NCBI GenBank assembly: GCA_022706685.1
Contig: JAKJCA010000006.1
Location: 1 to 64,000 of the forward strand
Direction: 5' to 3'
Length of the DNA: 64,000 nt
Source: Bacillota bacterium
GTDB lineage: Bacteria; Bacillota; Clostridia; Oscillospirales; Acutalibacteraceae
In this document: positions 8,376-16,534 of the stretch, one piece after another
How the letters are laid out: each line of letters starts with the position of its first letter
Numbering within the stretch: the stretch's first letter is position 1
Translations under genes and position numbers: made by a program
The notes under the pieces: generated by a model
Told to the model about the DNA's origin: nothing
Database searches by the model: none
Seen by the model: only the letters and a program-made list of their open reading frames with translations

Positions 8376-9347
8376 ATGGCGAATATCGACGATTTACTCG
8401 GCAGCGGGGAGCCCTGGACCGTCTACCGGACGCTGGTCGACCTGGCGGGCTATGAAGAAACTTCCGCGCGGGCGCAGGCGGCAAAGGCGGAGATGCTCGC
8501 CCATCCGCTCGTGCAGGGCCTGCTCGGGGAACTGCTCGGCTGGCCCGGCGCCGTTATCGCCAGCCACAAGAGCGCCGGGCAGCTTTACCACAAGCTGGCC
8601 TTTCTCGCCGATATCGGCCTGAAAAAGGGCGACGGCCCCATGGCGGAAATCGGCAAAAAGGTACTCGAACACCGCGACGGGCACGGCCTCATCTGCCTGC
8701 CGACAAATATCCCCGCGCATTACGGCGGCACGGGGGAGACGGCTTGGGCCTGGTCGCTTTGCGACGCGCCGCTCAACGCGTACAGCACCGCGAAAGCGGG
8801 GCTGGCGGACGAGGCGCAGACGCGCGTAGCCGTCGAATACCTGCTGACGTTCCAAAGGGACAACGGCTTCCCCTGCGCCGTGTCGGAGCAGCTCGGCTCT
8901 TTCCGCGGGCCGGGCAGAAAAGAGGACCCCTGCCCGTATGCGAACCTGCTGATGCTGAAACTGCTCGCAATATTCGAGGATACAAAGCAAAGCGGCGGCG
9001 CGAAGGCGGCGGCCGAATGCCTGCTGAACCTCTGGGCGAACAGCCGGACGCAGCACCCCTATATTTTCTATATGGGCGACGATTTCAGGAAATTGAAGGT
9101 GCCGTTCATCTGGTACGACATCTTACATGTGGCGGACGCGCTCTCGCAGTACGAGACCGTGCGCGGCGACGCGCGCTTTCAAGATATGCTTGCCGTCATC
9201 AACGCCAAGGCGGACGCCGCCGGCAGGTTCAGCCCCGAATCGGACTGGAAGGTTTGGAAAGATTCGGGTTTCGCCTCTAAGAACAAACCTTCGCCCTGGC
9301 TGACTTTTCTGGTCGCCGGAATCAACAAAAGGGTGGACAACAAATGA
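8376..9347 (+). CDS. Hypothetical protein, possibly prenyltransferase/terpenoid-cyclase-like alpha toroid
   Basis: A 323-residue soluble protein, mainly helical. Repeated helical segments with aromatic and Gly-rich turns (LICLPTNIPAHYGGTGE near residue 108, AVEYLLTFQRDNGFPC near residue 150, YGDDF-like turns) resemble prenyltransferase/squalene-cyclase repeat proteins, but no catalytic DxDD or zinc motif is visible, so the function is unknown. Cys residues occur in LCDAPLNAYS and GFPCAVSEQ. Start ATG 8376 follows GAAAGGGCG. It sits 27 bases after the CDF gene and overlaps the SGNH gene by four bases (ATGA), so these two are surely co-translated. Confidence 0.5.
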   Translation: MANIDDLLGSGEPWTVYRTLVDLAGYEETSARAQAAKAEMLAHPLVQGLLGELLGWPGAVIASHKSAGQLYHKLAFLADIGLKKGDGPMAEIGKKVLEHRDGHGLICLPTNIPAHYGGTGETAWAWSLCDAPLNAYSTAKAGLADEAQTRVAVEYLLTFQRDNGFPCAVSEQLGSFRGPGRKEDPCPYANLLMLKLLAIFEDTKQSGGAKAAAECLLNLWANSRTQHPYIFYMGDDFRKLKVPFIWYDILHVADALSQYETVRGDARFQDMLAVINAKADAAGRFSPESDWKVWKDSGFASKNKPSPWLTFLVAGINKRVDNK

Positions 9348-10102
9348 AAGTTCTCGCTATCGGCAACAGCTTCTCCGACGACGCGTCGTCCTATCTGCAT
9401 CAAATCGCCGCTGCGGGCGGGACGCAGCTGGACGTCGTCAGCCTGTGCATCGGCGGCTGCCCGCTGCAGCTGCACTGGGAAAACGCGCTGAGCGCGCAGA
9501 AGGTTTACGGCGCGCTGGTCAACGGCCGGGAAACCGAAGGGCTGGTGTCCCTGCCCGAAACGCTCGAAAACGGCGGCTTCGACGCCGTGACGCTCCAGCA
9601 GGGGAGCATCCTCAGCGGAAAAGCGGACACTTACTACCCGTATATCGAAAACCTGTTTCACTACGTCCGGGCGATGAGCCCCGGCGCCGAGATACTGGTT
9701 CACCAGACCTGGGCGTACGAGGATGGCTACGAGCGGCTTTCGGAATACTCGAACAGCAGCGAAACCATGTTCGTTCGTTTGGAGGCCGCCTACGCGCTGG
9801 CCGCCGAAAGGCTCGGCGCGCTCAACGGCGCCCCCGTGCGCGTCATCCCCTGCGGGGCGGCGATGCGCGCCGCGCGCCGGAATCCCGTTTTCACCTCGGT
9901 CTGCGGGGACGGCAACCCTTATTCGCTGTACCGGGACGGTTTCCACGCCGGTTTGGTGTATGGCCGCTATCTGCTCGGCGCCGTGTGGTATGAAACGCTG
10001 ACCGGCAAAAGCATCCTGCCGAACGGCTTCGCGCCCGCCGGTGCCGAAGCGGACAAGATTGCGCTGCTGAAGGAGTGCGCGCACAAGGCGGCGAGGGGAT
10101 AA
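9344..10102 (+). CDS. DUF4886-type SGNH hydrolase-like protein
   Basis: A 252-residue protein beginning MKVLAIGNSFSDDASSYL; GNSFS is the block I nucleophile motif of the DUF4886/SGNH group. Block III is probably DAVTLQQGS near residue 85, and the late DGFHAGLVYGRYLLGAVWYE near residue 205 supplies the D-x-x-H catalytic pair. Relatives act on esters of carbohydrates or are unassigned. There is no signal peptide, so it should be cytosolic. It is translationally coupled to the preceding toroid-like gene and ends the plus-strand run; the next gene is convergent. Confidence 0.75.
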   Translation: MKVLAIGNSFSDDASSYLHQIAAAGGTQLDVVSLCIGGCPLQLHWENALSAQKVYGALVNGRETEGLVSLPETLENGGFDAVTLQQGSILSGKADTYYPYIENLFHYVRAMSPGAEILVHQTWAYEDGYERLSEYSNSSETMFVRLEAAYALAAERLGALNGAPVRVIPCGAAMRAARRNPVFTSVCGDGNPYSLYRDGFHAGLVYGRYLLGAVWYETLTGKSILPNGFAPAGAEADKIALLKECAHKAARG

Positions 10103-10182
10103 AACCCTCACAAACGGTAAAACCGGAGTTGTCCCGCCGGTTCCTTTTGCAGGTATGTATTCAAAGATAAAAAGCCGGGCCT

Positions 10183-11421
10183 CTACGGCTGCCAGTATTT
10201 ACTTATCGTTTGCTTTGCAAGCTCAACATATCTTCGGCCGCGTTCATAATCGCCGAATATTGTGCCGACCTCTCTTTGCGCAATTTCAAGCATACACCCC
10301 GATGCCGCCCGGGCAATTTCTTTAAAACTGCCAATGACTGCCTCTTCGTTCAGCGGGCCGGGGAGCGTGACATGTTCGGCGCGCGGCTTGCTGTAATAAA
10401 CAATATTGCTGCCCCTTAAATATTCGCCGACCAGCATCGCGTCGTTGAACGGCGACACGGACAGCTTGCGAAGGTTCTTCCACTTGCTGATGTGCTCCCA
10501 GATAGCGTCAACCCTTTCACAACAGCCGTAGGATAATAAGCCGAACCGTTTCGCCAGCCTGTTTTGGTACGGAAACACAAACTCGGCAAAGGTTTCCGGG
10601 GATACCGCCGTCGTTTCCTGGGATTCCAAAAAGCCCCAGCAATCGGTCGTTTTTGTTGCTTTATCTGCCGGAAGCTCGTTGTTAAAAGCATAACTTTCCT
10701 GCGCTACCGGGCTGATTCCCGCGGCAGGCAGCAGCAGGCCTTCGTTTTCAAGGTAATCATAATATCTTTCGTATACTTGACAGGCGCTATCCATTAACCT
10801 GTGCAGCAAATGGGGGTAATCATACATCGACAAATACAGGGTTTCCATCCCCATCAGATGAACAAGAGCATTCGTTATCGAACCCTCCAAACTGCGCATA
10901 ACCCTTTTTACCTGCAGAATATCCCCGAAAATATCTGAAGCAAATTCGACGGCTTGATTCGTCGCTTCTATATTCGGAAAGAAAAAGCCCTCTTTGATCT
11001 TATCAAAATCCTCGGCAAGGTCATGGATAACCGGGTCGATATGGTAGCCTTTCGCGTTTTCCCCCTGCGCGCGTGTCAGTTTGGAAGCAATATTAAACGG
11101 CGTTACCCATATATTCTGCTGAACCGGAAACTCATCCGTTACGGGCGTATCATCGTCAAACAAATCTCTGCCCGCCGTAGAGAACAGCAGCTGAAATTCT
11201 AAATTTCTTGCTTCCTCGCCCTCACATCGCAGGCGCGGTGTTATCGTTTCATTGGTAAAATTGGACACGGGAAAACGGACGGTTGGCTCGCCTGTCTTCC
11301 CTTGTTCGATGCATTTCCACTTTTCAAGCACTTTTTCGTTTTCTTTTGAATGGCTGAGTTCAAGGTGCTTCCTTGCTATTTCCCTTATGATGTCCCGGTC
11401 TTTTTTTGTAACTGTCTTCAT
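10183..11421 (-). CDS. UroD-like protein, paralogue 2 (lower GC)
   Basis: A 412-residue relative of the protein at 6118, with the same overall plan: VTPFNIASKLTRAQ in the middle, FGLLSYGCCERVDAIWEHI near residue 300 in place of the paralogue's YGCCEALDKK, then LSVSPFNDA and a C-terminal GCMLEIAQREVGTI. Unlike paralogue 1 it is clearly AT-richer than its surroundings, which suggests separate acquisition or weaker amelioration. A GTP-like or haem role is not indicated; a corrinoid methyltransferase-like activity is possible. Start ATG 11421 is preceded by AAGGGGACAGAAA; the upstream in-frame ATG at 11445 has no such site. An extended -10 element lies about 57 bases upstream. Confidence 0.65.
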   Translation of the reverse strand: MKTVTKKDRDIIREIARKHLELSHSKENEKVLEKWKCIEQGKTGEPTVRFPVSNFTNETITPRLRCEGEEARNLEFQLLFSTAGRDLFDDDTPVTDEFPVQQNIWVTPFNIASKLTRAQGENAKGYHIDPVIHDLAEDFDKIKEGFFFPNIEATNQAVEFASDIFGDILQVKRVMRSLEGSITNALVHLMGMETLYLSMYDYPHLLHRLMDSACQVYERYYDYLENEGLLLPAAGISPVAQESYAFNNELPADKATKTTDCWGFLESQETTAVSPETFAEFVFPYQNRLAKRFGLLSYGCCERVDAIWEHISKWKNLRKLSVSPFNDAMLVGEYLRGSNIVYYSKPRAEHVTLPGPLNEEAVIGSFKEIARAASGCMLEIAQREVGTIFGDYERGRRYVELAKQTISKYWQP

Positions 11422-11477
11422 TTTCTGTCCCCTTGCCAAACCCATGCATTCCGGATTTTGCTTTCACGTCATATTCA

Positions 11478-11486
11478 ATTATATCA
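11478..11486 (-). promoter_or_regulatory. Extended -10 promoter of UroD-like paralogue 2
   Basis: On the minus strand TGATATAAT forms a TGn-TATAAT extended -10. No good -35 is visible, as expected for this class. Confidence 0.5.
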
Positions 11487-11650
11487 TAACGGCAGCGCTC
11501 TGTTTCGCTTGACAGGAACCGGCGGGCTCACGCAGCCCGCTCCGGCAAGTTTGTGCATTCCACTGCACAAACACATCATTTTTATCAATTTTGCGCAGTG
11601 CGTTTCACAAAATTCATATTTGTACCGGCACCCGCAAACCGGCGCAAACA

Positions 11651-11673
11651 AGAAACCCCGCCTTGCGGCGGGG
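11651..11673 (-). terminator. Terminator of the rpsF-ssb-rpsR-fba operon
   Basis: CCCCGCC and GGCGGGG (11656-11662, 11667-11673) form a 7-bp GC stem with a four-base loop; on the minus strand it is followed by TTTCTT. It lies 20 bases after the fba stop. Confidence 0.75.
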
Positions 11674-11692
11674 CTTCGTCAATAGGTTGTTA

Positions 11693-12628
11693 TTATGCTT
11701 TGCCGGCGCAGCCGAGCACGGTCTCGATCTTGTGCGCGACCATGTCCTCGATGGCCTGCCTGGCGGGGGCAAGGTACTGCCGCGGGTCGAAGTGCGACGG
11801 GTTTTCCGCCATATGCTTGCGGATAGCGGCGGTCATGGCCAGGCGCAGGTCGGAGTCGATGTTGATTTTGCACACGGCCATGCGCGCGGCTTCCCGGAGC
11901 ATTTCCTCGGGGATGCCGACGGCAAAATCCATCTTGCCGCCGAACTCGTTGATCTGGCGGACAAACTCCGGCACGACGGAGCTCGCGCCGTGCAGCACGA
12001 TGGGGAAACCGGGCAGGCGCCGCTCGACTTCTTCGAGAATATCGAAGCGCAGCTGCGGCTGCTGGCCGGGCTTGAACTTATAGGCGCCGTGGCTGGTGCC
12101 GATGGCGATGGCGAGCGAGTCGACGCCGGTTTTGGCAACGAACTCCTCGACCTGGGCGGGGTTGGTGTAGGAGGCGTTCTCGGCGGAGACGTTGACATCG
12201 TCCTCGATGCCGGCGAGCTGGCCGAGTTCGCCCTCGACGGTGACGCCCCGTTCGTGCGCGTAGGCGACAACCTTGGCGGTCAGGGTGATGTTCTCCTCGA
12301 AGGGGTGGTGGGATCCGTCGATCATCACGGAGGTGAAGCCGCCGTCGATACAGCTTTTGCAGGTTTCGAAATCCGGCCCGTGGTCCAGGTGAAGCGCGAC
12401 GGGCAGGCCCGTCTCAATGACGGCCGCCTCGACGAGTTTCATCAGGTAGGTGTGGTTGGCGTACTTGCGCGCGCCCGCGGACACTTGCAGAATCAGGGGC
12501 GCGTTGAGCTTGGCCGCCGCCTGCGCGATGCCCTGGATAATCTCCATATTATTGACATTGAAGGCGCCGACCGCATAGCCCTCGGCATAAGCCCGGGCGA
12601 ACATTTCTCGGGTGGTTACAAGGGGCAT
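11693..12628 (-). CDS. fba: Class II fructose-bisphosphate aldolase
   Basis: A 311-residue zinc-dependent aldolase that splits fructose 1,6-bisphosphate into DHAP and glyceraldehyde 3-phosphate. Family motifs seen are AVGAFNVNNME near residue 20, LHLDHGPDFE near residue 82 (catalytic Asp and zinc His), VEGELGQLAG near residue 132, IGTSHGAYKF near residue 177 and VLHGASS near residue 207 (zinc His residues). It starts at ATG 12628 after GGAGGAAAAGCG, only 17 bases downstream of rpsR, so it appears to be the last gene of the rpsF-ssb-rpsR transcript. That pairing of glycolysis with ribosomal protein genes is unusual but the sequence is ordinary. Confidence 0.93.
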   Translation of the reverse strand: MPLVTTREMFARAYAEGYAVGAFNVNNMEIIQGIAQAAAKLNAPLILQVSAGARKYANHTYLMKLVEAAVIETGLPVALHLDHGPDFETCKSCIDGGFTSVMIDGSHHPFEENITLTAKVVAYAHERGVTVEGELGQLAGIEDDVNVSAENASYTNPAQVEEFVAKTGVDSLAIAIGTSHGAYKFKPGQQPQLRFDILEEVERRLPGFPIVLHGASSVVPEFVRQINEFGGKMDFAVGIPEEMLREAARMAVCKINIDSDLRLAMTAAIRKHMAENPSHFDPRQYLAPARQAIEDMVAHKIETVLGCAGKA

Positions 12629-12645
12629 CGCTTTTCCTCCGTACG

Positions 12646-12900
12646 TCAGTCGCTCGAAAAGGGCATCAGGGCGACGTGCCTGGCTCTCTTGATGGCGGTG
12701 GTCAGCGCGCGCTGGTGCAGCGCGCAGGTGCCCGTCACCCTGCGGGGCAGGATTTTGGACCTGTCGGAAACAAACCTGCCGAGTTTGGCGACGTCTTTGT
12801 AATCGATGCTTTCGACTTTGTCGACGCAGAAGGAGCAGACCTTCCTGCGGCCTTTTTTGTTATAGGACTTTTTTTCGCCCTTGTCGTTTGTATTTGCCAT
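12646..12900 (-). CDS. rpsR: 30S ribosomal protein S18
   Basis: An 84-residue S18 with the typical core [36 protein letters not shown] and a basic C-terminus ([15 protein letters not shown]). It carries a Cys pair in KVCSFCVDK and a later Cys and His in TCALH, which could bind zinc as in Cys-type S18 proteins. S18 binds S6 on the platform of the small subunit. The start ATG 12900 lies inside a longer open frame; the N-terminus [11 protein letters not shown] is the natural beginning and has AGGAGT before it. Confidence 0.95.
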   Translation of the reverse strand: MANTNDKGEKKSYNKKGRRKVCSFCVDKVESIDYKDVAKLGRFVSDRSKILPRRVTGTCALHQRALTTAIKRARHVALMPFSSD

Positions 12901-12934
12901 TGTTTTACTCCTGTTCCAATCGTAATAACGCCGC

Positions 12935-13372
12935 TCAGAACGGCAGGTCGTCGTCCGGTTCGATCTCCTCAAACTCGCCGGGTTCGGCGTTGGAGAAAGA
13001 AGCGGGCTTGGCCGCCGCGGCCGCGTCCTCAAACCTGTCGGCCGTGTTGCTCTGCTTGGCTCCGCAGAAGCTGACGTTGGCGGCGACGATCTCGTACGCT
13101 TTGCGCTTGTTGCCGTTTTTGTCTTCATAATTCCTGACTTGAAGCGAGCCCTGCACGGCAATCAGGGACCCTTTGCGGAAAAACTTGGTGACGAACTCCG
13201 CCGTCTGCCTCCAGGCGACGACGTCGAGGAAATCCGTCTGGCGCTCTTCGCCGGCCTTGACAAAATCGCGGTCGACCGCGACGGTGAAAGTCGTGACGGG
13301 CGTATTGGTCGACGTCATGCGCAGTTCGGGGTCGGCGACAAACCTGCCGACGATGCAAATGCTGTTTAACAT
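12935..13372 (-). CDS. ssb: Single-stranded DNA-binding protein
   Basis: A 145-residue SSB: N-terminal OB fold ([52 protein letters not shown]), an Ala/Glu-rich linker and the acidic partner-binding tail ending DDDLPF. It coats single-stranded DNA in replication and repair and recruits partners by the tail. The start follows AGGAGGTAAGGTTGTT. The gene sits between rpsF and rpsR, the standard bacterial arrangement, with a 7-base gap to rpsF. Confidence 0.97.
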   Translation of the reverse strand: MLNSICIVGRFVADPELRMTSTNTPVTTFTVAVDRDFVKAGEERQTDFLDVVAWRQTAEFVTKFFRKGSLIAVQGSLQVRNYEDKNGNKRKAYEIVAANVSFCGAKQSNTADRFEDAAAAAKPASFSNAEPGEFEEIEPDDDLPF

Positions 13373-13379
13373 AACAACC

Positions 13380-13667
13380 TTACCTCCTGATGGTCAGGTA
13401 ACGCAGTACGCCGTCGGTGATCTTCAACACGCGTTCGAGTTCCGCCGGGAAATCCGGCCCTGCGAGGAACTGGAGAAGAACATAGTAACCCTCGGGTTCG
13501 TCATTGATGGGATAGGCGAGCTTGCGCTTGCCCCACTCATCCATGCTCTCGAGAGTGCCGTTCTCCTCGATGAGAGCCTTGAACTTTTCGACAAGTTCGG
13601 CCGCCTTTTCGTCGCCCCCGGCGACGGAAAAGACGAGCATGGTCTCATAACCGATTTCTGCTGACAT
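13380..13667 (-). CDS. rpsF: 30S ribosomal protein S6
   Basis: A 95-residue S6 with the expected beta-alpha-beta ferredoxin-like pattern: YETMLVFSV, then [21 protein letters not shown] and the closing [17 protein letters not shown]. It forms a pair with S18 in the 30S platform. The start ATG 13667 has a perfect AAGGAGGTG eight bases upstream. It is the first gene of the operon and is preceded by a leader of roughly 110 bases with a strong hairpin. Confidence 0.97.
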   Translation of the reverse strand: MSAEIGYETMLVFSVAGGDEKAAELVEKFKALIEENGTLESMDEWGKRKLAYPINDEPEGYYVLLQFLAGPDFPAELERVLKITDGVLRYLTIRR

Positions 13668-13693
13668 TCTTTTGGCACCTCCTTACGGTCTCA

Positions 13694-13712
13694 GGCCGCG
13701 GTGCTGCCGCGG
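13694..13712 (-). promoter_or_regulatory. Leader hairpin upstream of rpsF (possible S6:S18 autoregulatory site)
   Basis: GCCGCGG and CCGCGGC enclose a five-base loop in the rpsF leader, 27 bases before the start. Many bacteria autoregulate rpsF with an S6:S18-binding leader structure; location fits, but I could not confirm the conserved bulge, so this is a proposal only. Confidence 0.3.
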
Positions 13713-13784
13713 CAAGGATGCCGGCGCGCCTTAAAAATTTTGCGCGGCGGCGCCGCAAGACTCCCGTCCGTGCGGCAAGTTGCA

Positions 13785-13813
13785 ATTATATCAGCCGCGC
13801 GCGCCAAAGTCAA
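13785..13813 (-). promoter_or_regulatory. Sigma-A promoter of the rpsF operon
   Basis: On the minus strand TTGACT (13808-13813), 17 bases and TATAAT (13785-13790): a near-consensus strong promoter, as expected for ribosomal protein genes. It is back to back with the glyA promoter. Confidence 0.9.
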
Positions 13814-13858
13814 GCAAAACGGGCGCCGCCAAGCGCCGCCTTCCAAGGCCCTTTTGCG

Positions 13859-13887
13859 TTGACAGTGCCCCTGCCCCATGTTAGAAT
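13859..13887 (+). promoter_or_regulatory. Sigma-A promoter of glyA
   Basis: TTGACA (13859-13864), 17-base spacer, TAGAAT (13882-13887). It diverges from the rpsF promoter with 45 bases between the two -35 boxes. Confidence 0.85.
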
Positions 13888-13933
13888 TGACGCAATATTC
13901 AGGGCAACTTTTGTCGTTGAGAGGATGTTGATT

Positions 13934-15184
13934 TTGTTCCGTAACATGATGGACACCATCGGTTTTGTGGCGCAGACAGACCCCGAAGTCGGGGAGGGCA
14001 TGAAGAAGGAACTCGAGCGCCAGCGGCGCAACATCGAGCTTATCGCCTCCGAAAACATCGTTTCGCCGGCCGTGCTGGCGGCGATGGGCACCGTGCTGAC
14101 CAACAAGTACGCCGAGGGCTACCCGGGCAAGCGCTACTACGGCGGCTGCGAATGCGTGGATATCGTCGAGAACCTCGCCATCGATCGCGCGAAGGAACTG
14201 TTCGGCGCGCAGTTCGCCAACGTGCAGGCCCACTCGGGGGCGCAGGCGAACATGGCGGTGTACTCCGCTCTGCTCGAGCCGGGCGACACGGTCATGGGCA
14301 TGAACCTCGCACACGGCGGCCACCTTTCGCACGGGTCACCGGTCAATATGAGCGGGAAACTCTACAAATTCGTCCCCTACGGCGTCAACGCAGACGGCTT
14401 CATCGACTACGACGAAATGGAGCAGATCGCCGAACAGGTCAGGCCGAAGCTCATCGTCGCGGGCGCTTCGGCGTACCCGCGCATCATCGACTTCATGCGC
14501 ATCGGCAAAATCGCCAAGGCGGTCGGCGCGCTGTATATGGTCGACATGGCGCACATCGCGGGCCTCGTCGCGGCGGGGCTGCACATTTCGCCGGTTCCCT
14601 ACGCGGACGTCGTCACCACCACGACGCACAAAACCCTGCGCGGGCCCAGGGGCGGCCTCATCCTTTGTAAAGAGGAATTCGGGCAAGCCATCAACAAGGC
14701 GATTTTCCCCGGCAACCAGGGCGGGCCGCTGATGCACATCATCGCCGCCAAGGCGGTATGCTTCGGCGAGGCGCTCAAGCCGGAATTCAAAGAGTATCAG
14801 CACAATATCCTCGTCAACTGCAAGGCGCTCGCCAAAGGGCTCATGTCCCGGGGCGTCGACCTCGTATCCGGCGGCACGGACAACCACCTGATGCTCGTCG
14901 ACCTGCGCTCGCTGGGCATCACGGGCAAAGAACTCGAGCACCGGCTCGACGAGGTCTATATCACCGCCAACAAAAACGCCATCCCCAACGACCCGGAGAA
15001 GCCTTTCGTCACCAGCGGCGTCCGTCTGGGCACGGCGGCGGTGACCACGAGGGGATTCGGGCCCGAGGATATGGAAAAAATCGCCGAACTCATCTATACC
15101 GCGGCGACGGACTTCGAAAACTCGGCGGATAAAATCAGGGCAGAGGTCAACGCCCTCTGCCGGAAGTACCCGCTGTACGAATAG
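13934..15184 (+). CDS. glyA: Serine hydroxymethyltransferase
   Basis: A PLP enzyme of about 416 residues that interconverts serine and glycine with tetrahydrofolate, the main source of one-carbon units. Motifs are [12 protein letters not shown] near residue 30, [39 protein letters not shown] and the PLP-Lys loop [16 protein letters not shown] near residue 233. The start is uncertain: ATG 13925 is in frame but overlaps the ribosome binding site GAGAGGA, TTG 13934 is correctly spaced, and ATG 13946 is a further option. It has its own promoter and is convergent with birA, whose stop lies 12 bases away. Confidence 0.96.
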   Translation: MFRNMMDTIGFVAQTDPEVGEGMKKELERQRRNIELIASENIVSPAVLAAMGTVLTNKYAEGYPGKRYYGGCECVDIVENLAIDRAKELFGAQFANVQAHSGAQANMAVYSALLEPGDTVMGMNLAHGGHLSHGSPVNMSGKLYKFVPYGVNADGFIDYDEMEQIAEQVRPKLIVAGASAYPRIIDFMRIGKIAKAVGALYMVDMAHIAGLVAAGLHISPVPYADVVTTTTHKTLRGPRGGLILCKEEFGQAINKAIFPGNQGGPLMHIIAAKAVCFGEALKPEFKEYQHNILVNCKALAKGLMSRGVDLVSGGTDNHLMLVDLRSLGITGKELEHRLDEVYITANKNAIPNDPEKPFVTSGVRLGTAAVTTRGFGPEDMEKIAELIYTAATDFENSADKIRAEVNALCRKYPLYE

Positions 15185-15196
15185 AGGCGGCCGCGT

Positions 15197-16009
15197 TCAG
15201 CCGATGACGCTCCAGCCGTTTTCCTCGTCGATTTCGCCGGAATGGATCGTCTTTTTCCCCTCAAGGGTCTGAATCACCAGCGCCCCGTCGGGCGCCAAAT
15301 CAAGGGCAACGGCGGTTTCCTTCTTTGTTTGGGAGGAAACCGTTATTTTTTTGCCCAGGGTAAACGACAGGTCCTTCAGCCGGCTGATATAGGGCGAGGC
15401 CGGCTGGCAAAGCGCGTTCTGGTAGAGCATGATCATGTCGAGTTCGTTGACAATCTCCGCCAGGAGGCGTTCGCGCTCGGCGACCTGGCCGAGGGCGATG
15501 CGCACCGAGCCGGCTTTCGCCGACAGTTCGGGCGGGAAGTCGCCCGGCGTCTGGTTGACGTTGACGCCGATGCCGATGACGGCGTGGGGCGTTTTGCCGT
15601 CCGCGCCGCCCGCGCAAAGGCGGGTCAGGATGCCGCATATTTTTTTGTTTTTGATGACGATATCGTTGGGCCACTTGATGAGCGCCTTGAGCCCGAAGCA
15701 TTTTTCGAGCGCGGCGACGACGGCGAGGCCGGCCAGGGAGGTGATGAAGCCCGGGCTGCCCGCGGCGTCGGGTATTTTTTTGATGTAGGACAGATAAACG
15801 CCCAGGCCGGGCGGCGAGTAGAACTCCCTGCCGAGCCGGCCGGCGCCGCGCGTCTGGCTGTCCGCGGCCACCGCGTACCCGTCGGCGGCTTCCCCCGCGG
15901 CGACGAGCGCTTCGGCGACAACATTGGTCGAAACCACCGTGTCGAAACAGTACATGCGGCCGGGCCTGCCCGGCACGAGATACTTGTCCACACGCTTCGC
16001 GTTGAGCAT
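15197..16009 (-). CDS. birA: Biotin--[acetyl-CoA carboxylase] ligase (BirA, catalytic form)
   Basis: A 270-residue biotin protein ligase that attaches biotin to the carboxyl carrier protein. Visible are VVSTNVVAEAL near residue 25, the biotin-adenylate loop QTRGAGRLGREFYSP near residue 52 (usually GRGRxGR), LIKWPNDIVIKNKKICGIL near residue 109 and VIGIGVNVNQ near residue 143, then the small C-terminal SH3-like domain. There is no N-terminal helix-turn-helix, so it is the monofunctional type and not a repressor. No strong ribosome binding site precedes the start; a promoter lies about 50 bases upstream. Confidence 0.93.
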   Translation of the reverse strand: MLNAKRVDKYLVPGRPGRMYCFDTVVSTNVVAEALVAAGEAADGYAVAADSQTRGAGRLGREFYSPPGLGVYLSYIKKIPDAAGSPGFITSLAGLAVVAALEKCFGLKALIKWPNDIVIKNKKICGILTRLCAGGADGKTPHAVIGIGVNVNQTPGDFPPELSAKAGSVRIALGQVAERERLLAEIVNELDMIMLYQNALCQPASPYISRLKDLSFTLGKKITVSSQTKKETAVALDLAPDGALVIQTLEGKKTIHSGEIDEENGWSVIG

Positions 16010-16056
16010 GCCGTCACACTGCTTTCTGTTGCTGTTATTCTGTTGTTGTTGGATTG

Positions 16057-16084
16057 ATTATAACACAGATTTCAATCAAGGCAA
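16057..16084 (-). promoter_or_regulatory. Promoter of birA
   Basis: Minus strand: TTGCCT (16079-16084), 16-base spacer, TATAAT (16057-16062). Confidence 0.6.
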
Positions 16085-16112
16085 AATGGCGCGCCGCAGC
16101 CGCCCGCTTTCC

Positions 16113-16142
16113 TTGACAGTCAAATCGCGCGGGATGTATAAT
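16113..16142 (+). promoter_or_regulatory. Promoter of tRNA-Pro
   Basis: TTGACA (16113-16118), 18-base spacer, TATAAT (16137-16142), 54 bases before the tRNA. Confidence 0.85.
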
Positions 16143-16195
16143 TTCCCGTGCCGAAAACCCCTTTCAACCCCTTTGTTGATAAGGCGGCGCCGCTT

Positions 16196-16272
16196 CGGGA
16201 TGTGGCTCAGCTTGGTAGAGCGCTTGCTTTGGGAGCAAGATGCCGCAGGTTCAAATCCTGTCATCCCGACCA
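16196..16272 (+). tRNA. tRNA-Pro (anticodon TGG)
   Basis: A complete 77-base cloverleaf with encoded CCA. Acceptor CGGGATG pairs with CATCCCG; D arm GCTC/GAGC; anticodon stem CTTGC/GCAAG with loop TTTGGGA gives TGG; T arm GCAGG/CCTGT around TTCAAAT. It has its own promoter and terminator; a hairpin array begins just after that terminator. Confidence 0.97.
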
Positions 16273-16281
16273 TGTAAAAAA

Positions 16282-16314
16282 CCTGATTTGTCCTGTAGAC
16301 AAATCAGGCTTTTT
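16282..16314 (+). terminator. Terminator of tRNA-Pro
   Basis: An 11-bp stem CCTGATTTGTC/GACAAATCAGG with loop CTGTA, one C and five T. The first array word begins three bases after the T-tract. Confidence 0.9.
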
Positions 16315-16317
16315 ACA

Positions 16318-16496
16318 ATGATATCCGTTCCCTTCGGTCACGGATGATATACCCTGCGGGTATGATATCTGCTTTGCAGATGATATACGCTTCGCGTATG
16401 AAGGGAACGGATATTATATCATGCTTGCGAAGCAAGTATATCATACAGCACGGCTGTATATCATATCGCCAAAGGCGATATATCATTTAAGAACGA
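16318..16496 (+). repeat. Hairpin array R1 (word ATGATAT, mirrored)
   Basis: Short palindromes are separated by a seven-base word. In the first half the word is ATGATAT and the hairpins are ACCCTGCGGGT, CTGCTTTGCAG and ACGCTTCGCGT; in the second half it is ATATCAT with hairpins GCTTGCGAAGCAAG, ACAGCACGGCTGT and CGCCAAAGGCG. At the switch, 16400-16414 is a perfect 15-base complement of 16321-16335, so the outer left part can pair with the centre and hold the left hairpins as branches. It starts three bases after the tRNA-Pro terminator and ends 38 bases before the four-helix-bundle gene. No protein-coding content is credible. Confidence 0.9.
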
Positions 16497-16534
16497 TAAA
16501 TTGTGATACAATCATAAAGAAAGAAGGTGCGTTT

